Of a stretch of 64,000 nucleotides of DNA, positions 49,904 through 58,194 are shown piece after piece. A model generated the notes under the pieces. The model was given only the letters and a program-made list of their open reading frames with translations, made no database searches and was not told where the DNA came from. The DNA comes from Sphingobium sp. TKS (GTDB taxonomy: Bacteria; Pseudomonadota; Alphaproteobacteria; Sphingomonadales; Sphingomonadaceae), in the NCBI RefSeq assembly GCF_001563265.1, contig NZ_CP005084.1, forward strand, positions 814,001 through 878,000. Reading direction: 5' to 3'. Numbering within the stretch: the stretch's first letter is position 1; the number at the start of each line of letters is the position of its first letter. Both the position numbers and the translations under genes were made by a program.

Positions 49904-50740
49904 ATGCCGGTCAATCTGCCCACCAATTTGCTTCGCAGCTTCGTTGCCATCGTCGACACCGGATCGATGCTGAACGCGTCGGAGCAGGTGTTCGTGACTC
50001 AATCCGCGCTCAGCCTCCAGATCAAGCGGCTGGAGGAACTGGTGCAGCAGACGCTGTTTCTTCGGGAAGGGCGGCGGCTGAACCTGACCTCCGCCGGGGA
50101 AGTGCTGCTCGATTATGCACGGCGCGTGCTGCTGCTGCATGATGAAGCCGTCGCGGCGGTCAGCGCCGGCCGTTTCGCAGGGCCGGCGCGCATCGGCATG
50201 GTCCAGGATTTTGCCGACAGCCTGCTCAGCGGGCTGCTGTCGCGCTTTTCCGAACTGCACCCCGACGCGCAGATCTATGCGCGGGTCGCCGGCACCGCCG
50301 AGTTGCAGACTTTGCTGGACCGCCGCGAACTGGACATTTTGCTGGGTTTCGCCGCGCCCAACGATCCGCATGCGGTGACGATCGCCCCGATGAGCTGGTA
50401 TGGCGAGGCCGCGTTGGTCGAGCGCGAGGTGATTCCGCTGGCCGTGCTGGAGGAGCCCTGCCGGTTCCGCGAAGCCGCGATCCGGGCGCTGGAGGATAGC
50501 GGGCGGCAATGGCGGATCGCGGTGGAAACGCCCAATCTGGCGACACTAAAGGCGGCGGTTGGTGCGGGGCTGGGCGTCACCTGCCGCACCCATTTGTTCC
50601 TTGGCGACAGCGAAGCGCTGGAACATGAAAAGCTGCCGCAGTTGCCCCGCGTCGCCGCCATCCTGCGCGCAGGCGAAAAGCTGGACAAGGCGGCGCATCG
50701 TCTTGCCGAACTGGCGCGGGAGACGGTTCAGACGCTCTGA
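49904..50740 (+). CDS. LysR-family regulator beside ssu operon
   Basis: A 278-residue LysR-type regulator. The N-terminal winged helix-turn-helix (LLRSFVAIVDTGSMLNASEQVFVTQSALSLQIKRLEEL, about 8-45) is followed by the linker helix and a periplasmic-binding-like effector domain (GPARIGMVQDFADSLLSGLLSRFSELHPDAQIYARVAGTAELQTLLDRRELDILLGF). It is transcribed away from ssuC and is the best candidate to bind the repeated 12 bp motif. It could respond to a sulfur metabolite, as CysB-like regulators do, but the ligand cannot be read from sequence. Confidence 0.92.
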   Translation: MPVNLPTNLLRSFVAIVDTGSMLNASEQVFVTQSALSLQIKRLEELVQQTLFLREGRRLNLTSAGEVLLDYARRVLLLHDEAVAAVSAGRFAGPARIGMVQDFADSLLSGLLSRFSELHPDAQIYARVAGTAELQTLLDRRELDILLGFAAPNDPHAVTIAPMSWYGEAALVEREVIPLAVLEEPCRFREAAIRALEDSGRQWRIAVETPNLATLKAAVGAGLGVTCRTHLFLGDSEALEHEKLPQLPRVAAILRAGEKLDKAAHRLAELARETVQTL

Positions 50741-50765
50741 CTCGATTGCCGCCGGGTTCATTCTC

Positions 50766-50800
50766 ATCCGTCATGCTGAACTTGTTTCAGCATGACGGAT
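50766..50800. terminator. Perfect 15 bp hairpin between convergent genes
   Basis: Arms 50766-50780 and 50786-50800 pair perfectly around a 5-base loop (CTTGT); the core is GTCATGCTGAA. It sits between the convergent lysR and 2-hydroxyacid dehydrogenase genes, so it can serve as a two-way terminator. The sequence is of a type repeated in many sphingomonad genomes, so it may also be a REP-like element. Confidence 0.65.
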
Positions 50801-50843
50801 TTCCTGGCGGCTATCATTCACGATAATCGAACGTCAGCCGATC

Positions 50844-51788
50844 CTAATAACCCCGTGCCGGATCCACGATGTCGCTGGGCTTTTCGCCCCGGACGAAGCG
50901 GGACAGATCGTCATTGACCTTATCCAGCAACCGATGGCGGATCAGGGCGTAATTGCTGGAAATATGCGGTGTCAGCCGGACACGCGGATGGCTGTAGAGC
51001 GCATGACCTTCGGGCAGCGGCTCCGGATCGGTGACGTCCAGAGTGGCAAAGCCCAGCCGGTTCCGATCCAGCGCATCGACCAGCGCTTCCTGATCGATCA
51101 CGGACCCTCGCGCTACGTTGATGAGATGGGCGCCCGGCTTGATCCGCGCGAACAGGGCTTGGTTGAAGAGATGGCGGGTTTCCGGCGTTCCGGGCACGGC
51201 GATGACGATATGGTCCGCCTCCGCCACCAGCGTTTCGAGATCGCGGACATGCTGCACGCCGCTGATGCCCGATTGCGCCCCGCTTCGCCGCAAGCCGACG
51301 ACCTGAGCGCCCAGCGCCAGACCGCGTCGCGCCACCGCCGCGCCGATCGCGCCCAAGCCGACTATGCCGATGGTCGTTCCAGACACGCGGCCCAGCGGAC
51401 GCTGGGCCCACTGCTCCCGCGAACGCACAGTCACCGCCTCCAGATTCTTGGCATGCGCATAGATGGCGGCGATCACATAATCAGCGATCTCTTCCGAAGC
51501 GACCCCGCGACCGCAGGTGACGAGCGGCGCATCCAGCAGCCAGCCGGGATAGAAATCCACTCCTGCCGAGGCGCTATAGACCCATTTGAGCCGCCCCGGC
51601 CATATTTTGGGCCGCTCCTGCGCCGATTGCCGCCAGGCCAAGGAGGGCCGCACCAGCAATATGTCTGCCTCGTCCGCGGCGGTCCACGGCTCGTCCTCCG
51701 CCACGTCGATCAGGGTCGGGGCGGACGGGTGCAGGCCAAGGCTACGATTGAAATCGGGCTCTAGCTGGCTGGCGATGATCAAGGACAT
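50844..51788 (-). CDS. D-2-hydroxyacid dehydrogenase family protein
   Basis: A 314-residue NAD(P)-dependent dehydrogenase. The nucleotide site is GIVGLGAIGAAVARRGLALG. Catalytic residues are Arg in HLINVARGSVIDQEALVDAL, Glu in DVTDPEPLPEGHALY and His in VRLTPHISSN. The family interconverts 2-hydroxy and 2-oxo acids. It lies 1 base after the SfnB-like gene and is last in the second sulfur cluster, so its substrate may arise from breakdown of an organosulfur compound. No specific substrate can be assigned. Confidence 0.87.
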   Translation of the reverse strand: MSLIIASQLEPDFNRSLGLHPSAPTLIDVAEDEPWTAADEADILLVRPSLAWRQSAQERPKIWPGRLKWVYSASAGVDFYPGWLLDAPLVTCGRGVASEEIADYVIAAIYAHAKNLEAVTVRSREQWAQRPLGRVSGTTIGIVGLGAIGAAVARRGLALGAQVVGLRRSGAQSGISGVQHVRDLETLVAEADHIVIAVPGTPETRHLFNQALFARIKPGAHLINVARGSVIDQEALVDALDRNRLGFATLDVTDPEPLPEGHALYSHPRVRLTPHISSNYALIRHRLLDKVNDDLSRFVRGEKPSDIVDPARGY

Positions 51789-51789
51789 G

Positions 51790-52968
51790 TCAGTTCCCCA
51801 GCGCGGCGCGTCCCGCCGCGATCAATATGGTATCGGTCTGCGGCGAGTGGATGCGGCTGCACAGCACGTCGCGATAATGGCGCTCCAGCGGATTCTTGCG
51901 GCTGATGCCCGGATTGCCGGTCAGTTCGAGGCCGATTTCCACCGCGCGAATCGCATTGGCCGTCGCGACATATTTGATGTTGTTCACCTCCACCGCGCCG
52001 GGCGGATCACCTGCGTCATGGCGCGCAGCGGCGTCGCGGATCAGCGTGCGGTTGACCTGCAACAGCGCCTCCATCTCCCCGAATTTCTCCTGCACCCGCG
52101 GCAGCGTCGCCAGCGAAGCGCCGAGGTTGCTGGGCACCCGATCGTTGAGATAGGCGCGCAGCCAGTCACGCGCAGCCCGCGCCACGCCATCATAGATGGT
52201 CGAAATCGACAGCGCGTTCCAGATCGCGATGCTGGGGTCACTCACTCCCGCCGCCCATTGCTCGGGCAAGCGGATGTCGACCGCATGATCGAAAGGAACC
52301 GGCGTATCCGTGAAATGCACCGCATGGCTGACGGTCGCGCGCATGCCCAGATGGTCCCAGGCCGCTTCTATGGCGATGCCCGGACTGTCGGAACGGACCA
52401 GGAAATTGCCGACGCGGGGGCTTTCCTCATCCGTCTTCGCCCATACGGAAAACCAGTCGAGGCCCGTCGATCCGGTGGAGTAGATTTTCGTGCCGCTGAT
52501 CGCCCAGCCATCGGCCGTGCGCCGCGCCACGGTCGCGGGCAGGTCGCCGCGCACCGGCGTCCCCAGCTCCGGCTCGACGCGCAGCCCGCCGATCAATCCG
52601 CGCCCCTGCACCGCCTGCCGCGCCAGTTGCTCGTAAATCCCCTGCGGCCAGTCCTGCGCCCGGGCAGGAGTCGCATGATAATGGTAAGTCATGAACAGGA
52701 TCAGCGCTGTTGACGGCTCCCCCTTGGCCACCGCGCCAAGCACGCGCAACGCTTCGGAGAGGGCCGCGCCGCGCCCACCATATTCGACCGGGACAGTCAG
52801 CCCGATCAGCCCTTCCCGCCCCAGCAGATCGAAATTGGCGCGGGGAAATTCCGCGCTCCGGTCATAGGCTGCCGCCGTTTCCGCCAGTTGCCGGGTGATC
52901 CGGTCCAGCAGTTCGGAGCCGATCGGCGCGAGAGACGGAGTTTCGGGAACAAGTGCCTGGCTGGCCAT
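51790..52968 (-). CDS. SfnB-like acyl-CoA dehydrogenase-fold flavoprotein
   Basis: A 392-residue acyl-CoA dehydrogenase-fold protein. I chose the ATG at 52968, preceded by AGAGG and only 5 bases after the binding-protein stop. Features are LLGREGLIGLTVPVEYGGRGAALSEALRVLGAVAKGEPSTALILFMTYHYHA, WAISGTKIYSTGSTGLDWFSVWAKTDEE and a C-terminal NAIRAVEIGLELTGNPGISRKNPLERHYRDVLCSRIHSPQTDTILIAAGRAAL. Relatives in sulfur clusters (SfnB, DszC-like monooxygenases) oxidise organosulfur compounds with reduced flavin instead of acting on acyl-CoA. That role is likely from the neighbours. Confidence 0.83.
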   Translation of the reverse strand: MASQALVPETPSLAPIGSELLDRITRQLAETAAAYDRSAEFPRANFDLLGREGLIGLTVPVEYGGRGAALSEALRVLGAVAKGEPSTALILFMTYHYHATPARAQDWPQGIYEQLARQAVQGRGLIGGLRVEPELGTPVRGDLPATVARRTADGWAISGTKIYSTGSTGLDWFSVWAKTDEESPRVGNFLVRSDSPGIAIEAAWDHLGMRATVSHAVHFTDTPVPFDHAVDIRLPEQWAAGVSDPSIAIWNALSISTIYDGVARAARDWLRAYLNDRVPSNLGASLATLPRVQEKFGEMEALLQVNRTLIRDAAARHDAGDPPGAVEVNNIKYVATANAIRAVEIGLELTGNPGISRKNPLERHYRDVLCSRIHSPQTDTILIAAGRAALGN

Positions 52969-52973
52969 GATTT

Positions 52974-53963
52974 TCAGCCTCTTTTCGGTATGGAATCGTT
53001 GAACTGCTTGTCCCAAAGGGGCCGCACGTCGACCGCCTTCGGCAACAGCTTCTGGGCGAAGAAAAGGTCCGCCACCTGCTGTTGGGAGGCGATGGCCGCA
53101 TCGGTCACGGGGCGCAGTTCATAACTGGCGCTCTTGCGCCGGAACTGGTCCACCACATAATCGGGCGGCACGCCGATGTCCTGGGCGATGATGCCTGCCC
53201 ACTCATCCTGGTGCGCTGCCGCCCAGCCAAAGGCCTGCTGCACCAGCGCCAGATATTCGCGGATGATCTGCGACATTTCCGGATCGGCCAGCGCATCGAC
53301 ATGGGCTGCCACCAGATAATTGCCCGACAATATGCCATAGGCCGTGCGCAATATCCGGGCGCCTTCGGTCGCGATCGCCCGCTGGATCGGAAAACCGTAG
53401 ATCGCCCAACCGTCCAGCGATCCCTGGGAAAAGGCCGCCGCGCCATCGGAGACGCCCATGGCGACGGGCGTGATGTCGTCCCATCCCAGGCCCACTTCTT
53501 CGAGCATCCGGATCAGGAAATATTGGGAGGTCGTGGCGCGCACATAGCCCACCCGCTTGCCTTTGAGATCGGCAATGGAGCGCGCTTTGGAGCCCTTGGG
53601 CACCAGCACCACCTGGTTATTGACGTCGGCATGGGTGACGGCGATCTGCCGGAAGCTCTGGATCGTCGACGCGGCGGCGAAAATGGGCGGAATCTCGCTC
53701 ATCCCGCCATAATCGAGCGAACCACCGTTGAGCGCCTCCACCACCAGATGGCCGGACTGGAATTCGCTGTAGCGCAGATCGAAACCCTTGGGCGCGATTC
53801 CGGCCGCCTTGAACAGCAGCCGCGTATCGCCTTCCCCCTTGCCGGTGATCGAGACGCGCAGACGGGGCCGGGAATCGCGACCGGCGCCGCACCCCGACAG
53901 CAACAGCCCGGATGCAGCCCCAGCCGCCAGAAAACCGCGCCGCGACCAGCCTTCAGCGACCAC
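52974..53963 (-). CDS. Sulfur-compound ABC binding lipoprotein
   Basis: A 329-residue binding protein of the SsuA/NitT type. It starts at GTG and carries SRRGFLAAGAASGLLLSGC, a twin-arginine-like signal with a lipobox (LLSGC), so it is probably lipidated and inner-membrane anchored. The body has ALNGGSLDYGGMSEIPPIFAAAS, KGSKARSIADLKGKRVGYVRATTSQYFLIRMLEEVGL and GWAIYGFPIQRAIATEGARIL. No permease or ATPase follows, so it may feed the SsuBC transporter nearby. It overlaps the preceding 44-codon ORF by 11 bases. Confidence 0.87.
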   Translation of the reverse strand: MVAEGWSRRGFLAAGAASGLLLSGCGAGRDSRPRLRVSITGKGEGDTRLLFKAAGIAPKGFDLRYSEFQSGHLVVEALNGGSLDYGGMSEIPPIFAAASTIQSFRQIAVTHADVNNQVVLVPKGSKARSIADLKGKRVGYVRATTSQYFLIRMLEEVGLGWDDITPVAMGVSDGAAAFSQGSLDGWAIYGFPIQRAIATEGARILRTAYGILSGNYLVAAHVDALADPEMSQIIREYLALVQQAFGWAAAHQDEWAGIIAQDIGVPPDYVVDQFRRKSASYELRPVTDAAIASQQQVADLFFAQKLLPKAVDVRPLWDKQFNDSIPKRG

Positions 53964-54087
53964 CGAGGCTTTCCTGCTTCGGCGCAGCCCGATCGAACAG
54001 GATCACGTCAGGATCGCGCAGAAATTCGCGACGAGCGGCATCGCGCAAGCGACTCCAGGAGTCGATCAGGAAACGCAACGGGTTCAT
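53953..54087 (-). CDS. 44-residue small protein heading second sulfur cluster
   Basis: An ORF from ATG 54087 to TGA 53953, preceded by GGAAGGA at good spacing and overlapping the binding-protein start by 11 bases. The peptide begins MNPLRFLIDSWSRLRDAARR and continues EFLRDPDVILFDR, an amphipathic, basic helix followed by an acidic stretch. It has no signal peptide or membrane span. The good ribosome-binding site, coupling and upstream conserved motif support translation. Function is unknown. It could be a leader peptide or a small partner of the transport or flavin enzymes. Confidence 0.7.
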   Translation of the reverse strand: MNPLRFLIDSWSRLRDAARREFLRDPDVILFDRAAPKQESLGGR

Positions 54088-54159
54088 ATTTGTCCTTCCG
54101 ACAGCAATTGCTTATTTATCTATTTCATCGGTAGAGATAAGTCTCACAAGCAATGCTGT

Positions 54160-54171
54160 CGGAACTATAAG
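54160..54171. promoter_or_regulatory. Shared sulfur-regulon motif (second cluster promoter)
   Basis: CGGAACTATAAG, 73 bp before the small-ORF start codon, matching the receptor-promoter copy at 10 of 12 positions in the same orientation. Confidence 0.55.
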
Positions 54172-54297
54172 AATTCTTTGATTCAATGCCGTTCCGGCTT
54201 CAGACGGTGGTTTGAATCACGGCGCAGCCGCAACCAGACCATCCCGGGTCGGATCATATCCGCGAAGCGTCGCCGGAATAACGACTGGCGCGCCCGG

Positions 54298-54936
54298 CTA
54301 GGGGTGCGTCTGCAATTTGCACCTCATGCCGTTGGCCGCGCAAATTGCGTTAAGCGCACTATCGAAAATGGCAGCGGCGCCGGACGTCGGACCGATAAGC
54401 TTGCGATGTTCCAAGCTCACCACTCCATGCGCCGCTGCCCACAATGCGTAGGTCACATGCTGGGCATCAAGCCTGCGGTCGGCTGGCAAATCGTCGCGCA
54501 CGGCATCCCTTAGCGTTTCGAAACTGCGCCAGGCCTGCTTGCGACAGGCGGCGGGCGCTTCCCACGCCCGGCCCAGATCACCGAACATCACATTGTAGAG
54601 CGCCGGTTCGTCAAGAGCGAAAGACCGATAGGCTCCCAACATCAGGGCCAGCCGCCGGGCGCTGTCGGCTTCCCCGGCATGTGCTTGAAACGCAAGGACC
54701 AGCTCAGCAAAGCTGTGCAGGTAAAGAGCTTCGAGCAAACCGTCCTTGCCGCCGAAATGGGTATAAATCATCTTCGTCGAAGCGCCGACGGTTTCGGCCA
54801 CGCGCCGGACCGTCAGCGCGCCCGGCCCCTCTTCGCTCAACAAGGCCGCGGCAGCCGACAGGAGGGTCGGACGAGTCTCCGCCTCCAATGCCGACCGGGC
54901 GGCCCGGATATTGCCTATGATGGGAGATGCGGTCAT
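54298..54936 (-). CDS. TetR-family repressor
   Basis: A 212-residue regulator starting at the ATG that overlaps the nitronate monooxygenase stop (ATGA). The frame extends upstream but only as a shadow. The N-terminal helix-turn-helix is LLSAAAALLSEEGPGALTVRRVAETVGASTKMIYTHFGGKDGLLEALYLHSF, followed by a helical ligand domain (LALMLGAYRSFALDEPALYNVMFGDLGRAW) of the TetR_C type. It is the second gene of a two-gene operon and probably represses it through the inverted repeat at 55,965. Confidence 0.9.
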   Translation of the reverse strand: MTASPIIGNIRAARSALEAETRPTLLSAAAALLSEEGPGALTVRRVAETVGASTKMIYTHFGGKDGLLEALYLHSFAELVLAFQAHAGEADSARRLALMLGAYRSFALDEPALYNVMFGDLGRAWEAPAACRKQAWRSFETLRDAVRDDLPADRRLDAQHVTYALWAAAHGVVSLEHRKLIGPTSGAAAIFDSALNAICAANGMRCKLQTHP

Positions 54937-55940
54937 GCGGCGACAGTTTGATGATCCGCAGCGCCTTCGGCAAGGAAATTGGATAGCCGCCGCCGGATAA
55001 TGCTTTCGGCATCGGCCATGATCCGGTCGATCAGATCCTTGACCGTTGGAATGTCCCGGATCAGGCCGACGACCATCCCACAGCTCCATGCGCCCGCGTC
55101 CATATCGCCATCGACCATGACCTTCGGATAGACGCCCGCAACCTGATCGTGGATGTCGTCGATCGTGAGGGCGCTGCCCTTTTCCCGCTCAATCTCCTGC
55201 AAACGGGTGACATTCTCGTTCTTCAATACGCGTTCGGTGTTTTTGAGAGACCGCATGATCAGCCGCGTATCGAGCTCGGTCGCATCGAGCAGAGCCTGCT
55301 TCACATTGGCATGGACCGGCGCTTCCTGGGTCGCAATGAACCGGGTTCCCATATTGACGCCGTCGGCGCCCAGTGCGAGGGCCGCGACAAGGCTGCGCGC
55401 GTCTCCTATGCCGCCGGACGCCAGAAACGGTATGCGCAATTCGTCCGCCGCGCGCGGCAGCAGGATCATGTTCGGAATATCGTCCTCTCCGGGATGGCCG
55501 CCGCATTCAAAGCCGTCGACGCTCACCGCATCGCAGCCGATCGCTTCCGCCTTTAACGCATGGCGCACCGAGGTGCATTTGTGGATGACCGTGATCCCCG
55601 CCGCCTTGAGCGCGGGCATATAGGCCTCCGGGCTCCGGCCTGCCGTCTCCACGATGGTAACGCCGCCCTCGGCGATGGCCTGGATATATTCAGGATAGGG
55701 CGGCTTCGCGAACGCCGGGAGAAAGGTCAGATTCACGCCGATCGGCTTGTCGGTCATTTCGCGGCAGCGGGCGATCTCGCGCGCGAGCGCTTCGGGGGTG
55801 CGTTGCGTCAGCCCTGTGATCACGCCCAGTCCCCCGGCGTTGGAAACGGCGGAGGCCAGTTCGGCCAGGCCCACGAAATGCATACCGCCCTGAACGATCG
55901 GATGCTGTATTCCGAGCAAATTGGTAATCCGGGTGCGCAT
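54933..55940 (-). CDS. Nitronate monooxygenase family FMN protein
   Basis: A 335-residue TIM-barrel flavoprotein. Features are ILGIQHPIVQGGMHFVGLAELASAVSNAGGLGVITGLT (here LLGIQHPIVQGGM), KPIGVNLTFLP, KCTSVRHALKAEAIGCDAVSVDGFECGGHPGEDD with the active-site His, FLASGGIGDARSLVAALALGADGVNMGTRF and ATQEAPVHANVKQALL. The family oxidises alkyl nitronates or related carbanions; many members have unknown physiological substrates. It is the first gene of an operon with tetR, so an inducible detoxification or degradative role is likely. Confidence 0.88.
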   Translation of the reverse strand: MRTRITNLLGIQHPIVQGGMHFVGLAELASAVSNAGGLGVITGLTQRTPEALAREIARCREMTDKPIGVNLTFLPAFAKPPYPEYIQAIAEGGVTIVETAGRSPEAYMPALKAAGITVIHKCTSVRHALKAEAIGCDAVSVDGFECGGHPGEDDIPNMILLPRAADELRIPFLASGGIGDARSLVAALALGADGVNMGTRFIATQEAPVHANVKQALLDATELDTRLIMRSLKNTERVLKNENVTRLQEIEREKGSALTIDDIHDQVAGVYPKVMVDGDMDAGAWSCGMVVGLIRDIPTVKDLIDRIMADAESIIRRRLSNFLAEGAADHQTVAA

Positions 55941-56275
55941 AATGAAATCTCCTAAACCATGCTGGAAACGTTGTTACCATAAAAAACAACGTTTCTCAAC
56001 TCCGTCGCGCGGGATTTTTTCCGGCCCCGCAGGAAGCTTGCGAAAGCGCTGTTCCGGCAGTCGAGACCGTGGGATATGATGCAGACATCGAACCGCGGCC
56101 GCTGAGCATTTTTTGGCGCAAAGCCGCGAACGGCGGCCGGCTTTATCGTTGCCATGCGCGATTTTCCTTGAACTGCCATCTCACGCAGGGCATCCGATAA
56201 TGCCACGGAAATCCTTGGTTTCCGGCAGGAATATTGGCGCTGTCTGGGCGAATTCAGATTGGAAATGCTTGATCC
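55941..56275. other. Divergent intergenic region with TetR operator
   Basis: This 335 bp gap separates the nitronate monooxygenase operon from the FAD protein gene. It contains the operator-like repeat near its left side and a long tract with no gene; a minus-strand frame across it overlaps the FAD gene antisense and is not credible. A promoter for the FAD gene should lie in the right half. Confidence 0.5.
55965..55995. promoter_or_regulatory. Probable TetR operator
   Basis: GAAACGTTGTT (55965-55975) and AACAACGTTTC (55985-55995) form a perfect 11 bp inverted repeat with a 9-base AT-rich spacer, beginning 25 bases upstream of the nitronate monooxygenase start. Size and position fit autoregulation by the TetR protein of the same operon. 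Confidence 0.75.
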
Positions 56276-57634
56276 ATGCTGAAGGTCGATCATGCCGCCA
56301 TCATCGGGGGCGGGTTCAGCGGCACGCTGCTGGCCATCAACCTGCTTCGGCATGGCACGCTGCGGGTGACGATGCTGGAGCGCCAGGGCGACCGCCTGGG
56401 CCGGGGTCTGGCCTATGGCGCCGCGCAGGCCGGCCATATCCTCAACGTGCGCGCCGCCAATATGAGCGCGCTGCCCGACAGCCCGGATCATTTCACCGAC
56501 TGGCTGAAACAGGAAGGGCTGGGGCAGGAAGGCAGCTTTGCCACGCGGCGCGACTATGGCGCCTATCTCTGCGCGATGCTGGACAAGGTGCGGGGACAGG
56601 CCAGCGACAGGCTGACCATCGTGACGGATGAAGCGGTCGATCTGAGTCTGCGCGACGACGGCGTCCATATCGACCTGCGGTCAGGCGGTGGGGTGGATGC
56701 CGACATCGTCGCACTGGCGCCCGGCAATCTACCGCCCCATGACCTGCCCGCCTTTGCCGGCCTGTCCGGCCATAGCGCATCCTATGTCGACGATCCCTGG
56801 GCCGCATCCATTGCCGAAGGATTGGGACCGAGCGATCGGGTTCTGCTGCTCGGCAGCGGGCTGACCGCCGTAGACTGCGCGCTCAGCCTGGACAGCGCCG
56901 GCTTTCGGGGACGGATCGTCGCACTTTCCCGCCGTGGATTGGCCCCGCAAAGCCATGCTCCGGCAGCGCACTACACAGCCCGCAGCGACCGTCCGAGGGG
57001 CGCCGCCTCAACGCTGGTTCGCACGCTGCGCAGCCGCAGCGCGGAGATCGGCTGGCGCAACGCCGTCGATGAACTTCGCCGCTTCACCCAGGATATGTGG
57101 CGCGCCGCCAGCGCGGAAGAACGCAGTCGCTTCCTGCGCCATTTGCGTCCCTATTGGGATGTGCACCGCCACCGCCTCGCCCCGCAGGTCGCCGCAAGAC
57201 TTGCGGCGATGCAGGCGGAAGGGCGGCTGGAAATCCATGCCGCCAAGGTGGTGGAGGCCGTTCCCCACGGCCGCACGCTTCACGTCCATCTGCGCAGGCG
57301 CGGACAGGACGAGAGGGAGACCCTGCCCTTCGCCCGGGTCGTCAATTGCACAGGCCCGCTGGGCGACCTGCGGCGCACCGACGATCCGCTGCTGCGTCAG
57401 TTGGCGATTCGCGGCGACATCCGGCCCGATCCGCTGGCGATCGGCATCGATGTCGACCGGCAATGCCACGCCATCGCCCGCAACGGATCGGCCCAACAGC
57501 GGCTGTTCGTGGTCGGACCGATGACGCGTGGCGCGCATTGGGAAATCGTCGCCGTTCCCGACATCCGCCGTCAGGTCTGGGAACTGGCGCGGGAAATCAC
57601 CGGCGCTCATTGGGTCGAGGCCGAAGGATTGTGA
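56276..57634 (+). CDS. FAD/NAD(P)-binding oxidoreductase
   Basis: A 452-residue flavoprotein. The N-terminal FAD site is AAIIGGGFSGTLLAINLLRHG with LNVRAANMSALPDSPDHFTDWL. The second nucleotide site is VLLLGSGLTAVDCALSLDSAGFRGRIVALSRRG, and RVVNCTGPLGDLRR follows. The C-terminus has FVVGPMTRGAHWEIVAVPDIRRQVWELAREI. This is the NAD_binding_9 (YdhS/HcaO-like) group, often flavoproteins of unknown substrate. It stands alone on the + strand next to the nitronate monooxygenase operon. Confidence 0.85.
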   Translation: MLKVDHAAIIGGGFSGTLLAINLLRHGTLRVTMLERQGDRLGRGLAYGAAQAGHILNVRAANMSALPDSPDHFTDWLKQEGLGQEGSFATRRDYGAYLCAMLDKVRGQASDRLTIVTDEAVDLSLRDDGVHIDLRSGGGVDADIVALAPGNLPPHDLPAFAGLSGHSASYVDDPWAASIAEGLGPSDRVLLLGSGLTAVDCALSLDSAGFRGRIVALSRRGLAPQSHAPAAHYTARSDRPRGAASTLVRTLRSRSAEIGWRNAVDELRRFTQDMWRAASAEERSRFLRHLRPYWDVHRHRLAPQVAARLAAMQAEGRLEIHAAKVVEAVPHGRTLHVHLRRRGQDERETLPFARVVNCTGPLGDLRRTDDPLLRQLAIRGDIRPDPLAIGIDVDRQCHAIARNGSAQQRLFVVGPMTRGAHWEIVAVPDIRRQVWELAREITGAHWVEAEGL

Positions 57635-57708
57635 AAGGGCATGACCTGTTTACGCCTGCCCGCGCAAGATGAGGTGCGGATTTGACCGGCATCTTCTAAA
57701 GCGATTCC

Positions 57709-58098
57709 ATGACGACATCCCCCGACCTTGCCATTCGCCTGCGCCGCGCCGATTTCAACCGCGCTCTGGCCGAGGCGGACCTGAATGCCATCGGGCCGCT
57801 GCTTGCCCTCCATGCCGTTCTCGTCACCGGGACGGACAGCGCCGTCATCTCCGGCCGCAAGGCGCAGCTTCAGGCGTGGAAACGGGAATTCAGCGCGGCG
57901 GAGCGAACCCTCTATATCCGCACGCCCGACAGCATCGTCGCCTCGACGGTCGAGCCCATCGCGCTGGAACATGGCCGCTGGCAGGGCGTGGCCGCCGGGG
58001 CGGGTCGCCTTGTCGCATCGGGCAGCTATAGCGCCAAATGGCGGCAGGCCGGTGCGGATTGGGTCATCGAAGCGGAAATCTACCTGACCCTCGCCTGA
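57709..58098 (+). CDS. NTF2-fold protein (DUF4440-like)
   Basis: A 129-residue protein with the NTF2/SnoaL-like fold pattern: an N-terminal helix (LRRADFNRALAEADLNAIGPLLALHAVLVTGTDSAVISGRKAQLQAW), then alternating strands (RTLYIRTPDSIVASTVEPIALEHGRW and ASGSYSAKWRQAGADWVIEAEIYLTLA). No catalytic residues can be assigned. It lies 74 bp after the FAD protein gene and may be part of its transcript. Confidence 0.8.
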   Translation: MTTSPDLAIRLRRADFNRALAEADLNAIGPLLALHAVLVTGTDSAVISGRKAQLQAWKREFSAAERTLYIRTPDSIVASTVEPIALEHGRWQGVAAGAGRLVASGSYSAKWRQAGADWVIEAEIYLTLA

Positions 58099-58194
58099 TT
58101 GGCGCAACGGCCGGAAACGCTTGAACAGCCGCTCGCCAGCGCCCAATTAGAGGATATGCTTCATCCGTCGAGACCCTGAAAGCTGCGAGAAATC

